Shown: in pieces, positions 24,547-34,505 of the stretch
How positions within the stretch are numbered: position 1 is the first letter of the stretch
How the letters are laid out: each line of letters starts with the position of its first letter
Assembly (NCBI GenBank): GCA_020746835.1
Contig: JAGPNK010000012.1
Span: 1,302,001 to 1,366,000, forward strand
Direction: 5' to 3'
From: Stachybotrys elegans
Taxonomy: Eukaryota > Ascomycota > Sordariomycetes > Hypocreales > Stachybotryaceae
DNA length: 64,000 nt
The notes under the pieces: generated by a model
What the model was told of the DNA's origin: nothing
Databases searched by the model: none
The model's input: only the letters and a program-made list of their open reading frames with translations
Made by a program: the position numbers and the translations under genes

Positions 24547-26422
24547 TCACGACGCCTGCCTCTTGCGCACACGCACCCTTCCGTCATTGTATGGCACCTT
24601 GAGCCAAATGACATTCGTTAGTTCTGGTCGACGATCCAAGCACTCTATGTCATAATGAAGCACCATATGCGCTACAAAAACTTTCATCTCATTCAGAGCA
24701 AAGAATCGCCCAGGGCATGCATGTTTACCGAAGCCAAATCCAAGAAACGCGTCATCCAGCGTGACCGAGGACTTAACTTTGGACCCGTCAGTTTGTTGGG
24801 GCGGAGAAGTTGCGCCTCCGCCGTGTTTAGCGTCGATCTGGTCGAAGATGCCGCGTATACCATCGGGCCGCAGGAAGCGATAGGGGTTGAAGGTGTTGGC
24901 ATCTGGATATATGGACTCGTCGCGGTGGATCGGATCCATTGGCACAGCGAGTACTGTCCCACGCGGGATATGCACGTCGCCCTTGGGGCTTGCCATGGTG
25001 ATGCCCTCGTCCTTGACAACCTTGAAATTGATGGTCAGTTATTTCTACAGCCAGACGTGGAGAAACTCTAAATGAAAAGAGAACCTACTGTTCTAGGAAG
25101 GCCGATCGAGGCAAATGGAGTAAGTCGCATCGACTCTCGAATAGTCGCATCAACCAGCTTAAGCTTTTGCACTGCTTCGCGCGTCCACGAGCCTCCAGCC
25201 TCCTCAAGCACAGTTTTAGCTTCTTGTCGCAGGGCCTCCACGAGTTCTCCAGAGTCCTCAAAGTTATAGAGATCCAGGATCAAGTTTTGGACGGTATAGC
25301 TCGTGGAGTGAAGAGAGATATCATTGACATAGAGCAGGCGTCGGCAAACCCGGACAGGGTCAAGCTGTGCGGGGTCCTTGGTAGCGTAGCTCTCTTCAAT
25401 GATCCATTGCAAGCCGTCTTTCTATGAGAAGGGTTAACAATTCCTGAAGCAGACGGTAATACATGACAACTTACCGGCGCCTCCCAAGGGTGACTCGGGT
25501 CAGCCCTTGACCTGCGTGTGTTTTCAAGCCTCTCAAGGATGAATGGTAGGCAAATATTATATGCCTCCTTGAACCTACGCTCACACAACCACCCAACGAT
25601 GTGGCCAGTGATGGGCTTGAGCAAGCTTGGCGTAGCATTGATAATCATGGAACCAACAAACATAGTCATAGCATGGTCTCGGAGGCTTGCGAGAAATGCC
25701 GAGTCGCGACCTGGGAAAACCTATCAGTCCAGGTGCGATAAAAGGGTTATTCATTTCACTTACAGAGCGGAGGGCCACAGAATGCGCCATTGGCTGCCCC
25801 AGCTATGAGCTTCAGACATGAATCCCAGATTCGCAACTCTCTCCATTCCTCATCATCGGTGCCCCACCACTCTTCAAACCCCGTCTTCAACTCTTCTGCA
25901 ATAAAGGGGGTTAGATGTTCAAGGTTTCTTGTCATCTGATGTCTGATGACACCGATCTGGAAACTGTTCTGGATAATGTCTTGGTCTGCAACTGTGTACT
26001 TGGTCTGTATAGTGTCGTTTTGGGTGACGTATACATCCAGTACACTGGTGGGATGGTTGTATACTTTTTTTAGCTGCTGAGGTGGCACCACGACAACCGG
26101 ACCACGGTCAAGAGAAGGAATGATGAAGGGTGAGTTCATCTTGGAATGCTATTCAGCCCATCAAGTCAGTCAGTGTTCAGGCACGAGTGGAAAAAACGTA
26201 TACCTTTTGGTATCCCTCAAAGGCCCATTCCTTGGACAGGCTCGCCGAGCGAAGAACAGCTCGTGACCACCCGAACCATTGCTTGCGCAGACCCACGATG
26301 GGCTGGCTCGACCTCCAGTCAGTCACCTCATGGTGCAGCGGACGTTTGAAGAGAAGGTAAACAATGGCACCAACAACGGTGATGGTGCCAAATAGCTGGG
26401 GCGTAATCTTGGTCACGTCCAT
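24547..26422 (-). CDS. Cytochrome P450 monooxygenase (cluster P450 1)
   Basis: Five exons on the minus strand: 26422-26204, 26148-25764, 25710-25475, 25421-25089, 25020-24547; all phases agree and give 548 aa. An N-terminal membrane anchor (GTITVVGAIVYLLF) targets the ER. The I-helix region reads VNDISLHSTSYTVQNLI, the ExxR helix KLKLVDATIRESMR, and the haem loop FGFGKHACPGRFFA with the axial Cys near residue 493. The I-helix lacks the classical AGxxT and has a His-Ser-Thr-Ser pattern as in fungal P450s of the ent-kaurene-oxidase-like group; subfamily cannot be set by eye. The start at 26422 is preferred over the upstream in-frame ATG at 26533. Likely oxidises the cluster metabolite. Confidence 0.92.
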
Positions 26423-27362
26423 TGAGAGGGAGTCTGGCTGAGAGTGCGATCTATTGGCAGTCTCTTGCAATGACAGATACTCGAGAAGTTTAGATACAGA
26501 AAGAAAAGGCAACAAATAAGAAGACTCCTCCACGCAATCGAATGCAGGCTAGCGCCTCTGCCTCAACTTTGCATGAGACTAGTGACAGGCGAATGTAACC
26601 CTTCTGAATGTTTTATAGAGTTGCACTCGGTCCTACAGTTGCGTGCGAACCAACAGTCGGCCGCCCGCAACCCACTCTAAATCGGATGACGAAAAGGACT
26701 TTGGTTCCTTGGCATCTTACTACATGACAGGGTTCAATAGATCCATGGTGTGGAGAGTATCGACACCCCCTCCCTGTTCTTCGGCCGGGGCTAAATCTCT
26801 CATGGAGTACTGACAGGCTTACCAAAATCAATCCTTGGCTACAGGAATCGAGGCCGCTTCTGAGTCATGCGCAAACTCATACTCGGAAGAGCCTCGATTC
26901 AGCAGTAATGGCGTAATACAGTTACTTTTGCTGAATCCCGTGACGGGCCTTTCTTATCCTCTCCCCTTCGTGGGTCCAATCAAATATCCCAAAACTTGTG
27001 TGGTTGTAGTATCTGCGGCGGACTCTCCGCGCATTGTTGCGACCCTGTCTCGGTCATACTTAAAGTACTGGCATTTTTACCAACTACGAGTAGGTACCCT
27101 AACCCCTTTACGGTGCGAGAGGCTCAGACAACTCTGATAATAGACAAAAAAGTGATATGCATGCAATCTAGCCAGAGATAAACGTACAAGCTAATATGAT
27201 GCCACTAAATCGGGGGTGTTGCCTCCCAAGAGCCTTGGCATCGTCAAGTTGCACCCACAAAGTCCAGACGAATCGGATTTACAACTGATCTTTATTGCTA
27301 CATTGCTAGAGATACGTACTGCACGTTGAAACCTCGTCAAACTACTCCGTATACATCTGGGT
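26423..27362. other. Intergenic, P450 promoter region
   Basis: About 940 bp between the P450 start and the end of the PTH11-like gene. No supported gene. Confidence 0.5.
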
Positions 27363-28699
27363 TCAGTGACTGGAAAAGTCGCGCAGCTGGACCTGGCTGC
27401 TGTCCTTGGTGGAATTCTTGGCATAGTGTTGGTCGTCCAATGTGACCCAACCCTTGCTGCGGCTGTGGCTGCTCTGGTTGATATGAACCTGGTCCTCTGA
27501 TAGCTGAGAGGCCTTTTGTGGCCGGGTAGATCTCGAGCTGGTGCTCCATCCCGATATAACAGTCATAAGCTTGAGGTATGCAGCGGTCTCGACGACGAAC
27601 TTGATCCAGAAGGCCCGTAATGCCGGTACACAGCCTACGATGAGAATGATGCTGGACTCGACGATGCTATCAAAGAAACCGGGTTAGCCAGGTGCCTTAC
27701 AAGTGAGTTGGAACCTTACAATAAAGTCATGCCAAGAGCTACATCAATGACAGCTCCCGAGAAAGACTGGAACTTGTAGTAGAGTGAAACAGCGCTGACG
27801 ACGATTCCACTATAGACTGTTAGCTCACCACCTAGATGCAGACGAACCGGGTGACTGACATGAGGCCGACCAGAAAGACAAAAGCCAAACCAATCTTCTG
27901 GGGAAGCGGCATCTTGAGACCAGCAACAATGGGCAGCGGGAGAACAAAGATGACCACGTCAGCTACCAGTCCGATGACGCCGACTATAACGCCAATGAGT
28001 GAAGACGCGTCGGTGCATTCAGACAAAAATGTTGGCGTGAAGCCCAGGTCGCTCCGGGGCGGCATGCACGTAGCGGCATTCCACGCGTCACCAGCCACAA
28101 GGGCCACGCCGGTTAGGACGAGGGTAGCGATACACGTGTATCGAAGCCATGGGCGAATGCCAAAGAGGCGTATGAGGAGAACCAGGACGGGGGCTTTGGC
28201 AGTCCACATGGCGAAGCCCGAAAGGAAAACCACGGCCACGGCATACTAATGGTGTTGTCAGCCAGCTGCAGTCATTGATAGGGAGAACCATATACGAACT
28301 TCGCTGGTCCTCCGAAGCATGGCGGGCGTAGGGAAGGGTACGGCGACGGCCATTTCTGCATACACTATATTGTGGTTGTCAGCTTCACCATGTTTTTTTT
28401 TCAGACCGGGAGGTTGTAAACTAACTCTGCAGCGACTTGTAGAACATTGCAAAGCATGCGGCTAAGAAGATGAGGGCGGCGACCGATAAATCTAAGCCAG
28501 TCAATCGCGTTAGCAAGCGTCCATTTCACCTTGGTTCTGAAGGTGATGGGCACTGACAGTCATCGGCATGGGCTCTCCCCGCAATCCGCATGTCCGACAC
28601 GAAGCGCAACGTGACGAAGCCAGAGGCAACCACCAAAAGTGCTGTACCCGCTGCCAGGAACGAGTCCAAGGTCATGCCTTGTGGTCCTATGGCAGCCAT
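27363..28699 (-). CDS. PTH11-like seven-TM receptor (fungal rhodopsin domain)
   Basis: Six exons on the minus strand: 28699-28558, 28491-28426, 28364-28300, 28245-27848, 27809-27720, 27666-27363; 354 aa. The order of hydrophobic segments fits the fungal Rhodopsin/PTH11-like family: N-terminal TM1 (FLAAGTALLVVASGFVTL), YLSVAALIFLAACFAMFY, then the conserved TWKAP-like FAMWTAKAPVLVLLIRLFG, a Cys-containing extracellular loop (ATCMPP), DVVIFVLPLPIVAGLKMP, and VESSIILIVGCVPALRAF near the end. The tail is polar and serine-rich. Two donors read GTTCGT, and the intron 27810-27847 is only 38 bp, so the 28298 and 27847 junctions are the weakest. Expected role: plasma-membrane sensing. Divergent from the SDR gene. 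Confidence 0.8.
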
Positions 28700-29459
28700 T
28701 GTTGCGCGGCTTTGATGGCAAAAACTGTGAGTTGTGCAAAGATGGGCAAAGTGTCACTTGGGGAGTTTGCGCAGCTATCCACAGCCAGTCTCCAACGGGG
28801 TACCGGCCGGCAGATAAAGCGTTCCGTCTTGCATGTATTATGGCTGGCTGGGAGTCGTTGGTCTCGCAAAAGGGTTTCAGGGTGTCCCCTTGGACAAGAA
28901 TAGGACGAGAAGGAGCGGGCCTGGTGGCCGAGCATACGGGCTTACCATCCCACCACTCCATCGACCTTCTGCAACACAACACCTGCGGCACGCGCTGCAA
29001 CTCGTCCAGAATGGCGTGAAGCCCGAGCGGGGGTTGCAGTCAGAATCCTGCACCTGCCCATAGGGCAACTGCCCCTCATTGGTTATCAGATCCTATTAAC
29101 CTTATCAACAAGGTCTGCCATCTCTAAACGAGGTGTGGGTTCTTTGTACCGTGGTGGGATGGGTACTTGTTACTAAGGTCACCCCTGAATCCCCGCAACT
29201 CTTACGTCCTTAACCTGAATTGGATGGTGCGCGCTTGTCATCTTTCCCATCACAGCTGGGAATACAACCTAATATTATGCATACCCTCAACTGGTTGGAA
29301 TCCTTAGAATCAAGGATCCTCAGCAATACAACCTCCTATTACATGCATGTCCTGTCTAGGGTGCAATGTTCCAGGCTCATGTGACTATAGTGCTCGGACT
29401 GCCCAATCGCTTGAGCCACGCTGGCAGCAGGTGTTGTCGACCCTCATTGATCCGCCATA
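28700..29459. promoter_or_regulatory. Divergent promoter region, PTH11-like receptor and SDR
   Basis: 760 bp between two divergent starts, so it must serve both genes. No clear TATA or operator was recognised. Short frames here are shadows. Confidence 0.45.
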
Positions 29460-30497
29460 ATGTATGTCGTCGAGAGCTTGGATAGAAAGAGGAATGACTG
29501 ACTTTATGGTGGCAGGTCTGGCCTCTTCAGGGCACTCATAGCTCAACTCTCACCCTTGCCCTATCCAACATCAGACTGCACAGGAAAGACTGTCATTGTC
29601 ACCGGGGCCAACACGGGTCTTGGTCTGGAAGCTGCCCGACACTTTGTGCGCCTGAACGCTAAAAAGGTGATACTCGGCTGTAGGGATGTCGGTCGTGGCA
29701 ACGCAGCAAAGGCCAACATTGAGGCATCTGCTGAGAGAGACGGCCCCGTGATCGAGGTATGGCCACTGGATCTGGAGTGCTTTGACAGCCTTGAAGAATT
29801 CTGCGAACGCGCCAATAAACTTGAGCAGCTTCACATTGTGGTCCAAAATGCGGGAATCCAGACAACTGATAAAAGGCTGGTTCATGGCTTCGAGAGCCAG
29901 ATTATGGTTAATGTCATATCGACATTTCTCATGGCTTTGATGCTGTTGCCTGCTTTGCAGAGAAGTGGAACCCCCGAAAATCCATCGCACATGTCAATCG
30001 TTGGATCGAATGCTCACAAGTTCGCAACGGTAAATGCAGAACGGGAGCAATCTATCCTCCGAAGCTGTCCAGGCATGTCTCTGCAGTATGCCTACAGCAA
30101 GCTCTTGATCCTTCTCGCCGCACGCGAGCTGGCGGAAAGTCTTGGGGACACCAACGGACAACACGCAGTGGTGTTGAATGTGATGGAGCCTGGGCTTTGT
30201 AGATCGGATCTGTTTCGAAACGCAAGGTTTCCAGTCTCGTGGATGATGGCGGTAGCGCTGCCGCTTCTTGGGCGCACGTCTGAAATCGGTTCCCGCTGCC
30301 TAGTCCACGCTTCAACAGCCGGACAAGAATCTCATGGCAGATACCTGGAAGATTGTGGATTTGGACACGAGGCTGGCTTTGTATCAACCGACAAAGGACG
30401 CATGGCTCAAGAGAAAGTCTTTAAGGAATTGCTTGCCATAGCTGAGAGTCGTTCTTTAGGAGATTTGGGGACCATCGACAAGGCAAACGTCATTTGA
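29460..30497 (+). CDS. Short-chain dehydrogenase/reductase (cluster SDR)
   Basis: The main open frame has no ATG at its head; its first possible codon is a TTG at 29556. A 54-bp intron (29462-29515; GTATGT donor, TGACTGACTT branch region, GGCAG acceptor) joins AT at 29460-29461 to G at 29516, making the start codon itself and reading MSGLFRALIAQLSPLPYPTS, the usual N-terminus of this SDR group. The product is 327 aa. The NAD(P) motif is TGANTGLG, followed by QNAG, and the active site is Ser of SIVGSNAH and YAYSK. It resembles fungal WW-oxidoreductase/retinol-dehydrogenase-like SDRs that act on ketones or alcohols in metabolite clusters. It is convergent with the GMC gene, 53 bp between stops. 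Confidence 0.85.
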
Positions 30498-30550
30498 CTG
30501 CCTGCACATACATAAAATCGTCCATTCCACGTCAAATACAACTGTGTACA

Positions 30551-32410
30551 TCATACTCCTTCTTTCCCTTGCCAGGCCTTCTTTACAAAATCCGCACATC
30601 TCTCAGCAACCATGTATGTTGGTGCCATTGTATGTGTGACCGGAATAACAGGAAAGACGCTGGCATCAGCGATGCGCAAATTTGAAAAGCCGTGAACCCT
30701 TAGCTGCTCATCAACCACCCCTCCGTCCTCTTCCCTGGCCATGCGGCACGAGGAGCTATGGTGAAGAATTGCCCGGATGTTGGCTTTTGTGAATTCAGCC
30801 AGCTCCTCGTCGTCATATTCAGGTCCTTCGGCGCCTTGGGAGCTGGGGCGTGGGGATACCAGCATTTTGGCCGAATGACTGAACCCGGATTTGTTGATGA
30901 AATCATGAGCAAGTCTCAACGAGAAACGAAGAGCCCTTTTTGCGACTTGAATGTCTGCTGGCTCGGAAAGCACATTCAAGCTGATTGTTGGGTCCACTTC
31001 GGGATCAGTACTGGCTATCTCGACACAGCCTTCAGACTTTGGTCGCAACAGACAAGTAAACAGTGTAGCCATGGATTTCCCCTTGTGTGATCCTGGTACC
31101 ACATTTGCGGGGATGATCATGACTTCAGCGTCCGGTAGGTTCTCTGGCTTGGAAGCGTCAAGTTGAGAGCGTTGCAGCGGCATCGTCGAGGAAGTGGTGT
31201 CGAAGGTAGATGTCTTGAAAAACACGGCTGATTGTGTTGAAGGAGACCTCATCCATCCTTGGCGGAAGGCGAGGAACCTGGCAAGCTGCCATAGAGCTTG
31301 AAGCGGACTCTTCTCCATGAAATGAAAAGTTTGATCAAAGGGAACTTCCATGGAGATTGGAATGCCATAATGGTCATTCAAGTGCTTCCCAACCGGCAAA
31401 TCGCGCTTCAACGCGATATTGTGCTTCTGCAACAAGGGCGCTGGTCCTATGCCGCTCAGTTGCAGGAGCTGCGGAGAGCGAATGGCGCCGCTTGTGATGA
31501 TGACTTCGCGGCGCGCTCGAATCAGGGCAGTCCCGTCTCTGTTGGTAGCCCTGACGTGTACACCCAATACTCTGGACCCAGCAGTATCCAGCTCGAGGCG
31601 AGCGGCCATGACGCTGGTACAAATGACGAGATGATTTTGGCGCTCGATGGCAAGCTGTCGGGGCAAATAAGATCTGAAGGCCGAGTGTCTTTCGCCGCCC
31701 GAGTCGATGGTACAGTCGAGGTAGAAGTAACCAGCGGCCGGTGCGTCCTCCCGATTGAGTTCATGCTCTACTGGAAGGCCCAGCGCGGAAGCAGACTTCT
31801 GTAAATAGCGGTTCATTTCAAACAGAGGAGGATGCTGGGTGATTTGGACTTGTCCGCGTGTAGAAGCAGCCCCCATGTGAGGCCTTCTCATGTCTTCGAC
31901 TTTCTCAAAGTATGGTTTGACGTTATCCCAGGTCCAGTCCTGATAACCAGTTACTGACAACCATTCATCATACATTGCCGGCAGCCCTCGAGTGTAAAGC
32001 ATCCCATTGATTCTCGAGCTTCCACCGAGGGACTCGGAGTGGACGAGGTCGATTCTGCGGCCATGGCAGTTCTCATTTGGCTCCGATTTCCGAAGGACAT
32101 TTCCGGGGACGGCGTCGAACGTACAAGAGGTCAGCGGCACGCGACTCAGAAATGTATCGTGCACACTGCCCCTCTCAATGACCAAAACCGTTACTTTTGG
32201 ATCTTCGCTCAAACGAGAGGCCACTGCACAGCCAGCCGTGCCACCACCGACGATGATGTAGTCATATTCTTGACCGGCAACGCCCTCCAAAGCTTTCTCT
32301 GGGTAACTGTTACTTAGTGGCCACATGATTGCCCGTTTGACGTATGCAATGGATTTTTTCTTTCCTTTTTCTAAATACTGAATATCTTTTCGGAGTACGT
32401 ATGATGGCAA
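30551..32410 (-). CDS. GMC family FAD-dependent oxidoreductase
   Basis: Single exon, 619 aa from 32410, or 591 aa from the in-frame ATG at 32326; the first 28 residues are Lys-rich and may not be translated. The FAD-binding start is YDYIIVGGGTAGCAVASRL; GMC signature 1 is SESLGGSSRINGMLYTRG and signature 2 GAIRSPQLLQLSGIGP. The C-terminal active site reads HHSSSCRM and later IPVTHTMAPTYMVAE, providing the two expected catalytic residues. No signal peptide, unlike secreted glucose or aryl-alcohol oxidases, so intracellular use is likely. Oxidises an alcohol, as GMC enzymes do in clusters such as patulin. Divergent from the next gene over a 577-bp spacer. Confidence 0.93.
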   Translation of the reverse strand: MPSYVLRKDIQYLEKGKKKSIAYVKRAIMWPLSNSYPEKALEGVAGQEYDYIIVGGGTAGCAVASRLSEDPKVTVLVIERGSVHDTFLSRVPLTSCTFDAVPGNVLRKSEPNENCHGRRIDLVHSESLGGSSRINGMLYTRGLPAMYDEWLSVTGYQDWTWDNVKPYFEKVEDMRRPHMGAASTRGQVQITQHPPLFEMNRYLQKSASALGLPVEHELNREDAPAAGYFYLDCTIDSGGERHSAFRSYLPRQLAIERQNHLVICTSVMAARLELDTAGSRVLGVHVRATNRDGTALIRARREVIITSGAIRSPQLLQLSGIGPAPLLQKHNIALKRDLPVGKHLNDHYGIPISMEVPFDQTFHFMEKSPLQALWQLARFLAFRQGWMRSPSTQSAVFFKTSTFDTTSSTMPLQRSQLDASKPENLPDAEVMIIPANVVPGSHKGKSMATLFTCLLRPKSEGCVEIASTDPEVDPTISLNVLSEPADIQVAKRALRFSLRLAHDFINKSGFSHSAKMLVSPRPSSQGAEGPEYDDEELAEFTKANIRAILHHSSSCRMAREEDGGVVDEQLRVHGFSNLRIADASVFPVIPVTHTMAPTYMVAERCADFVKKAWQGKEGV

Positions 32411-32680
32411 CAGCTTACCTCACCAGCGAGTATGGACGTACCGCCGTGTCTAAATAATCGGGACTTGCAAATCCACTCCATCCTGGCTCGTGTCTGACCA
32501 CCCCATCCGCAGATTCGCGTTTACATACATACATAAGACGGTGTACATACGGGTGGCCAGAGGGGCACAGGATGTGAGCGCGCAACCTCGCGTAGCAAAT
32601 GCAGAAGGTGCCTAACCGGACCATGCCTAGTACGAGCCTTGCTTGTTATCTACTGTGCCGTCAAGGCACCACAAGCACAT

Positions 32681-32747
32681 GCCACTTTGGTACTAGCGAT
32701 GTTACAAGGTGTGATTGTCTCCACCATCAGCACGCCACTTTGGTACT
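32681..32747 (+). repeat. Paired direct repeat GCCACTTTGGTACT, possible operator
   Basis: Two identical 14-bp copies at 32681-32694 and 32734-32747, 53 bp apart, inside the divergent promoter. A 13-bp match to the first copy and its flank (CTTTGGTACTAGC) occurs on the minus strand at 40424-40436, upstream of the cluster's last gene. Function as a transcription-factor site is inferred only. Confidence 0.4.
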
Positions 32748-32926
32748 TCCGTCAAAGTGTTAACCACTCGATTTGCGTTGCTCTGTACTGCCTTTGGCCT
32801 GAACAAGTGGCAGAATCGTCAACGGAATCATGTTAGCATATCTTCAAGGGTCCAGTTGCATCTGCCGAGTCGCTCAGATCTCCAAACAAAGTCAAAGATT
32901 TGCAGTGATCAGCAAAGACTGAACTG

Positions 32927-32934
32927 TATATATA
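32927..32934 (+). promoter_or_regulatory. TATA box of the FAD-dehydrogenase gene
   Basis: TATATATA 54 bp before the ATG at 32988, followed by a CT-rich stretch suited to transcription initiation. Confidence 0.55.
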
Positions 32935-32987
32935 CGCCGTAGCGATCCCCTTACATAGACTTTCTCTCTACACAGTGGTTCGTCGAC

Positions 32988-34460
32988 ATGCATCTCTCCC
33001 AGCTATTAGTGATAACGGGATTCGCTCACCTCGTAGCGTCTCACGGCTGGACTCTCTTTGACATCAATGGTGGGCAATGGAGCGAAGAGCTAAGGAGAGA
33101 CGTCTGTATTGTAGGGGGAGGCGCTAGTGGCACCCATGCCGCCGTATCCCTCATCGATCAGAATAAGACAGTCATTGTCATAGACCGGGAAGACCGCCTG
33201 GGCGGGAATACACATACCTGGACCGATCCACATACCGGCAGACTTGTGGACATTGGCGTTGTCGTGTTCCAGCCCAAGCAGGTCGTCTTTGACTTCTTCA
33301 GCAAGTTTGATCTGCCGCTGCTCAACCTTTCGTCTATCCAATGGAATGAGCCGGGACAACCCGCCAACATATCCCAACCAGCTGCCATCTACAATACTTT
33401 GCGCATCGACACTGATTTCCGCGATGGCTCCAACGTCACCCGAACGGCATGGCCCGATGTCGGGGCAGCCCTTGGCCGCATGGCGGAAGCGCTAGCTCAA
33501 TACGATTATGTTCTTGAAGGCTATGAGCTCCCGGATCCTGTTCCCGAGGACCTATACATGCCCTTTGGCGCGTTTGTCGACAAGTACAACTTCTCGGATG
33601 CCTTCCCCCTCGTTTACCAAGTCAGCCAAGGCATGGGGGACCTGTTGCACGTGCCGACCATCTTTGCAATCAAGTACTTCAACCTCGGGGACTTGCAGGC
33701 TCTTTCACAGGGCTACCTCACTCACGCACGAGGCAACAATTCGGACATCTACGCCAAAGCCGGCGAGTTCATTGGGTCCGAGAACATACTGTTTCGCTCG
33801 AGTGTTGTCGCTACAAATCGCAAGAATACAACAGACGGCCGCCTCGAGTTCCTTATCTCGACCCGGGATGAGGGTCTCAAGTTGTTGTCCTGCAAGCAGG
33901 CTGTACTGGCCGTCCCACCGCACCTGGCTAACCTCCGTGGATGGGACTTGACAGATGAAGAACACGGCGTCTTCTCGCAGTACATCACATCCAATGGGTA
34001 TTGGACAGGGCTGGTCAAGGGCGTGGGCATGAACCAGACAGTCAGCCACTACAACGCTGCCGGTGAAACCCCCTACAACATCCCAGTCCTTCCTGCGTTA
34101 TACGCCCTAGCGCCGGTCGGGACCATAGACGACGTCTGGTGGATCAAGTTTGGCGCAAATAACCCCACTCTCACCGACGGCCAAGTCCAAGATTACGTTG
34201 TGAGACAGATCCAGACCCTGCAGAGAGCTGTAAACGCACCCGTCACCGAACCAGAGTGGCTCATCTTCCAATCTCATACCCCTTTCCACCTGCAAGCATC
34301 CCCGCAAGCAATCAAGAACGGCTTCTTCAGAGACCTCACTGCCCTTCAGGGTGGCTTGGGTGGCAAGATGTTCTACACCGGTGCTGCTTTCCACACCCAC
34401 TACAGCACGTATCTGTGGCAGTATAACCGCGATGTCCTGATTCCAAAAATGTCAAGATAA
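32988..34460 (+). CDS. Secreted FAD-dependent dehydrogenase, beta-cyclopiazonate-dehydrogenase-like
   Basis: Single exon, 490 aa. An N-terminal signal peptide (MHLSQLLVITGFAHLVASHG) precedes the dinucleotide-binding motif VCIVGGGASGTHAAVSL and IDREDRLGGNTHTW, the amine-oxidase-like RxGG motif. Many N-glycosylation sequons (NLSS, NISQ, NVTR, NNSD, NTTD, NQTV) support passage through the secretory pathway. The layout resembles fungal flavin enzymes annotated as FAD/NAD(P)-binding or beta-cyclopiazonate dehydrogenase, which carry out oxidation or oxidative cyclisation. The C-terminal GGLGGKMFYTGAAFHTHYST is the usual second FAD contact. Convergent with the BBE-type gene, 45 bp between stops. Substrate unknown. 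Confidence 0.85.
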   Translation: MHLSQLLVITGFAHLVASHGWTLFDINGGQWSEELRRDVCIVGGGASGTHAAVSLIDQNKTVIVIDREDRLGGNTHTWTDPHTGRLVDIGVVVFQPKQVVFDFFSKFDLPLLNLSSIQWNEPGQPANISQPAAIYNTLRIDTDFRDGSNVTRTAWPDVGAALGRMAEALAQYDYVLEGYELPDPVPEDLYMPFGAFVDKYNFSDAFPLVYQVSQGMGDLLHVPTIFAIKYFNLGDLQALSQGYLTHARGNNSDIYAKAGEFIGSENILFRSSVVATNRKNTTDGRLEFLISTRDEGLKLLSCKQAVLAVPPHLANLRGWDLTDEEHGVFSQYITSNGYWTGLVKGVGMNQTVSHYNAAGETPYNIPVLPALYALAPVGTIDDVWWIKFGANNPTLTDGQVQDYVVRQIQTLQRAVNAPVTEPEWLIFQSHTPFHLQASPQAIKNGFFRDLTALQGGLGGKMFYTGAAFHTHYSTYLWQYNRDVLIPKMSR

Positions 34461-34505
34461 TTCGGGGTTATTATTAAATAGTAGTAGTCTATACTGCAGC
34501 CCTAA

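Larger units (their letters stand above)
32411..32987. promoter_or_regulatory. Divergent promoter region, GMC and FAD-dehydrogenase genes
   Basis: 577 bp serving two divergent cluster genes. Contains a pair of 14-bp direct repeats and a TATA box, both listed separately. Confidence 0.5.
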
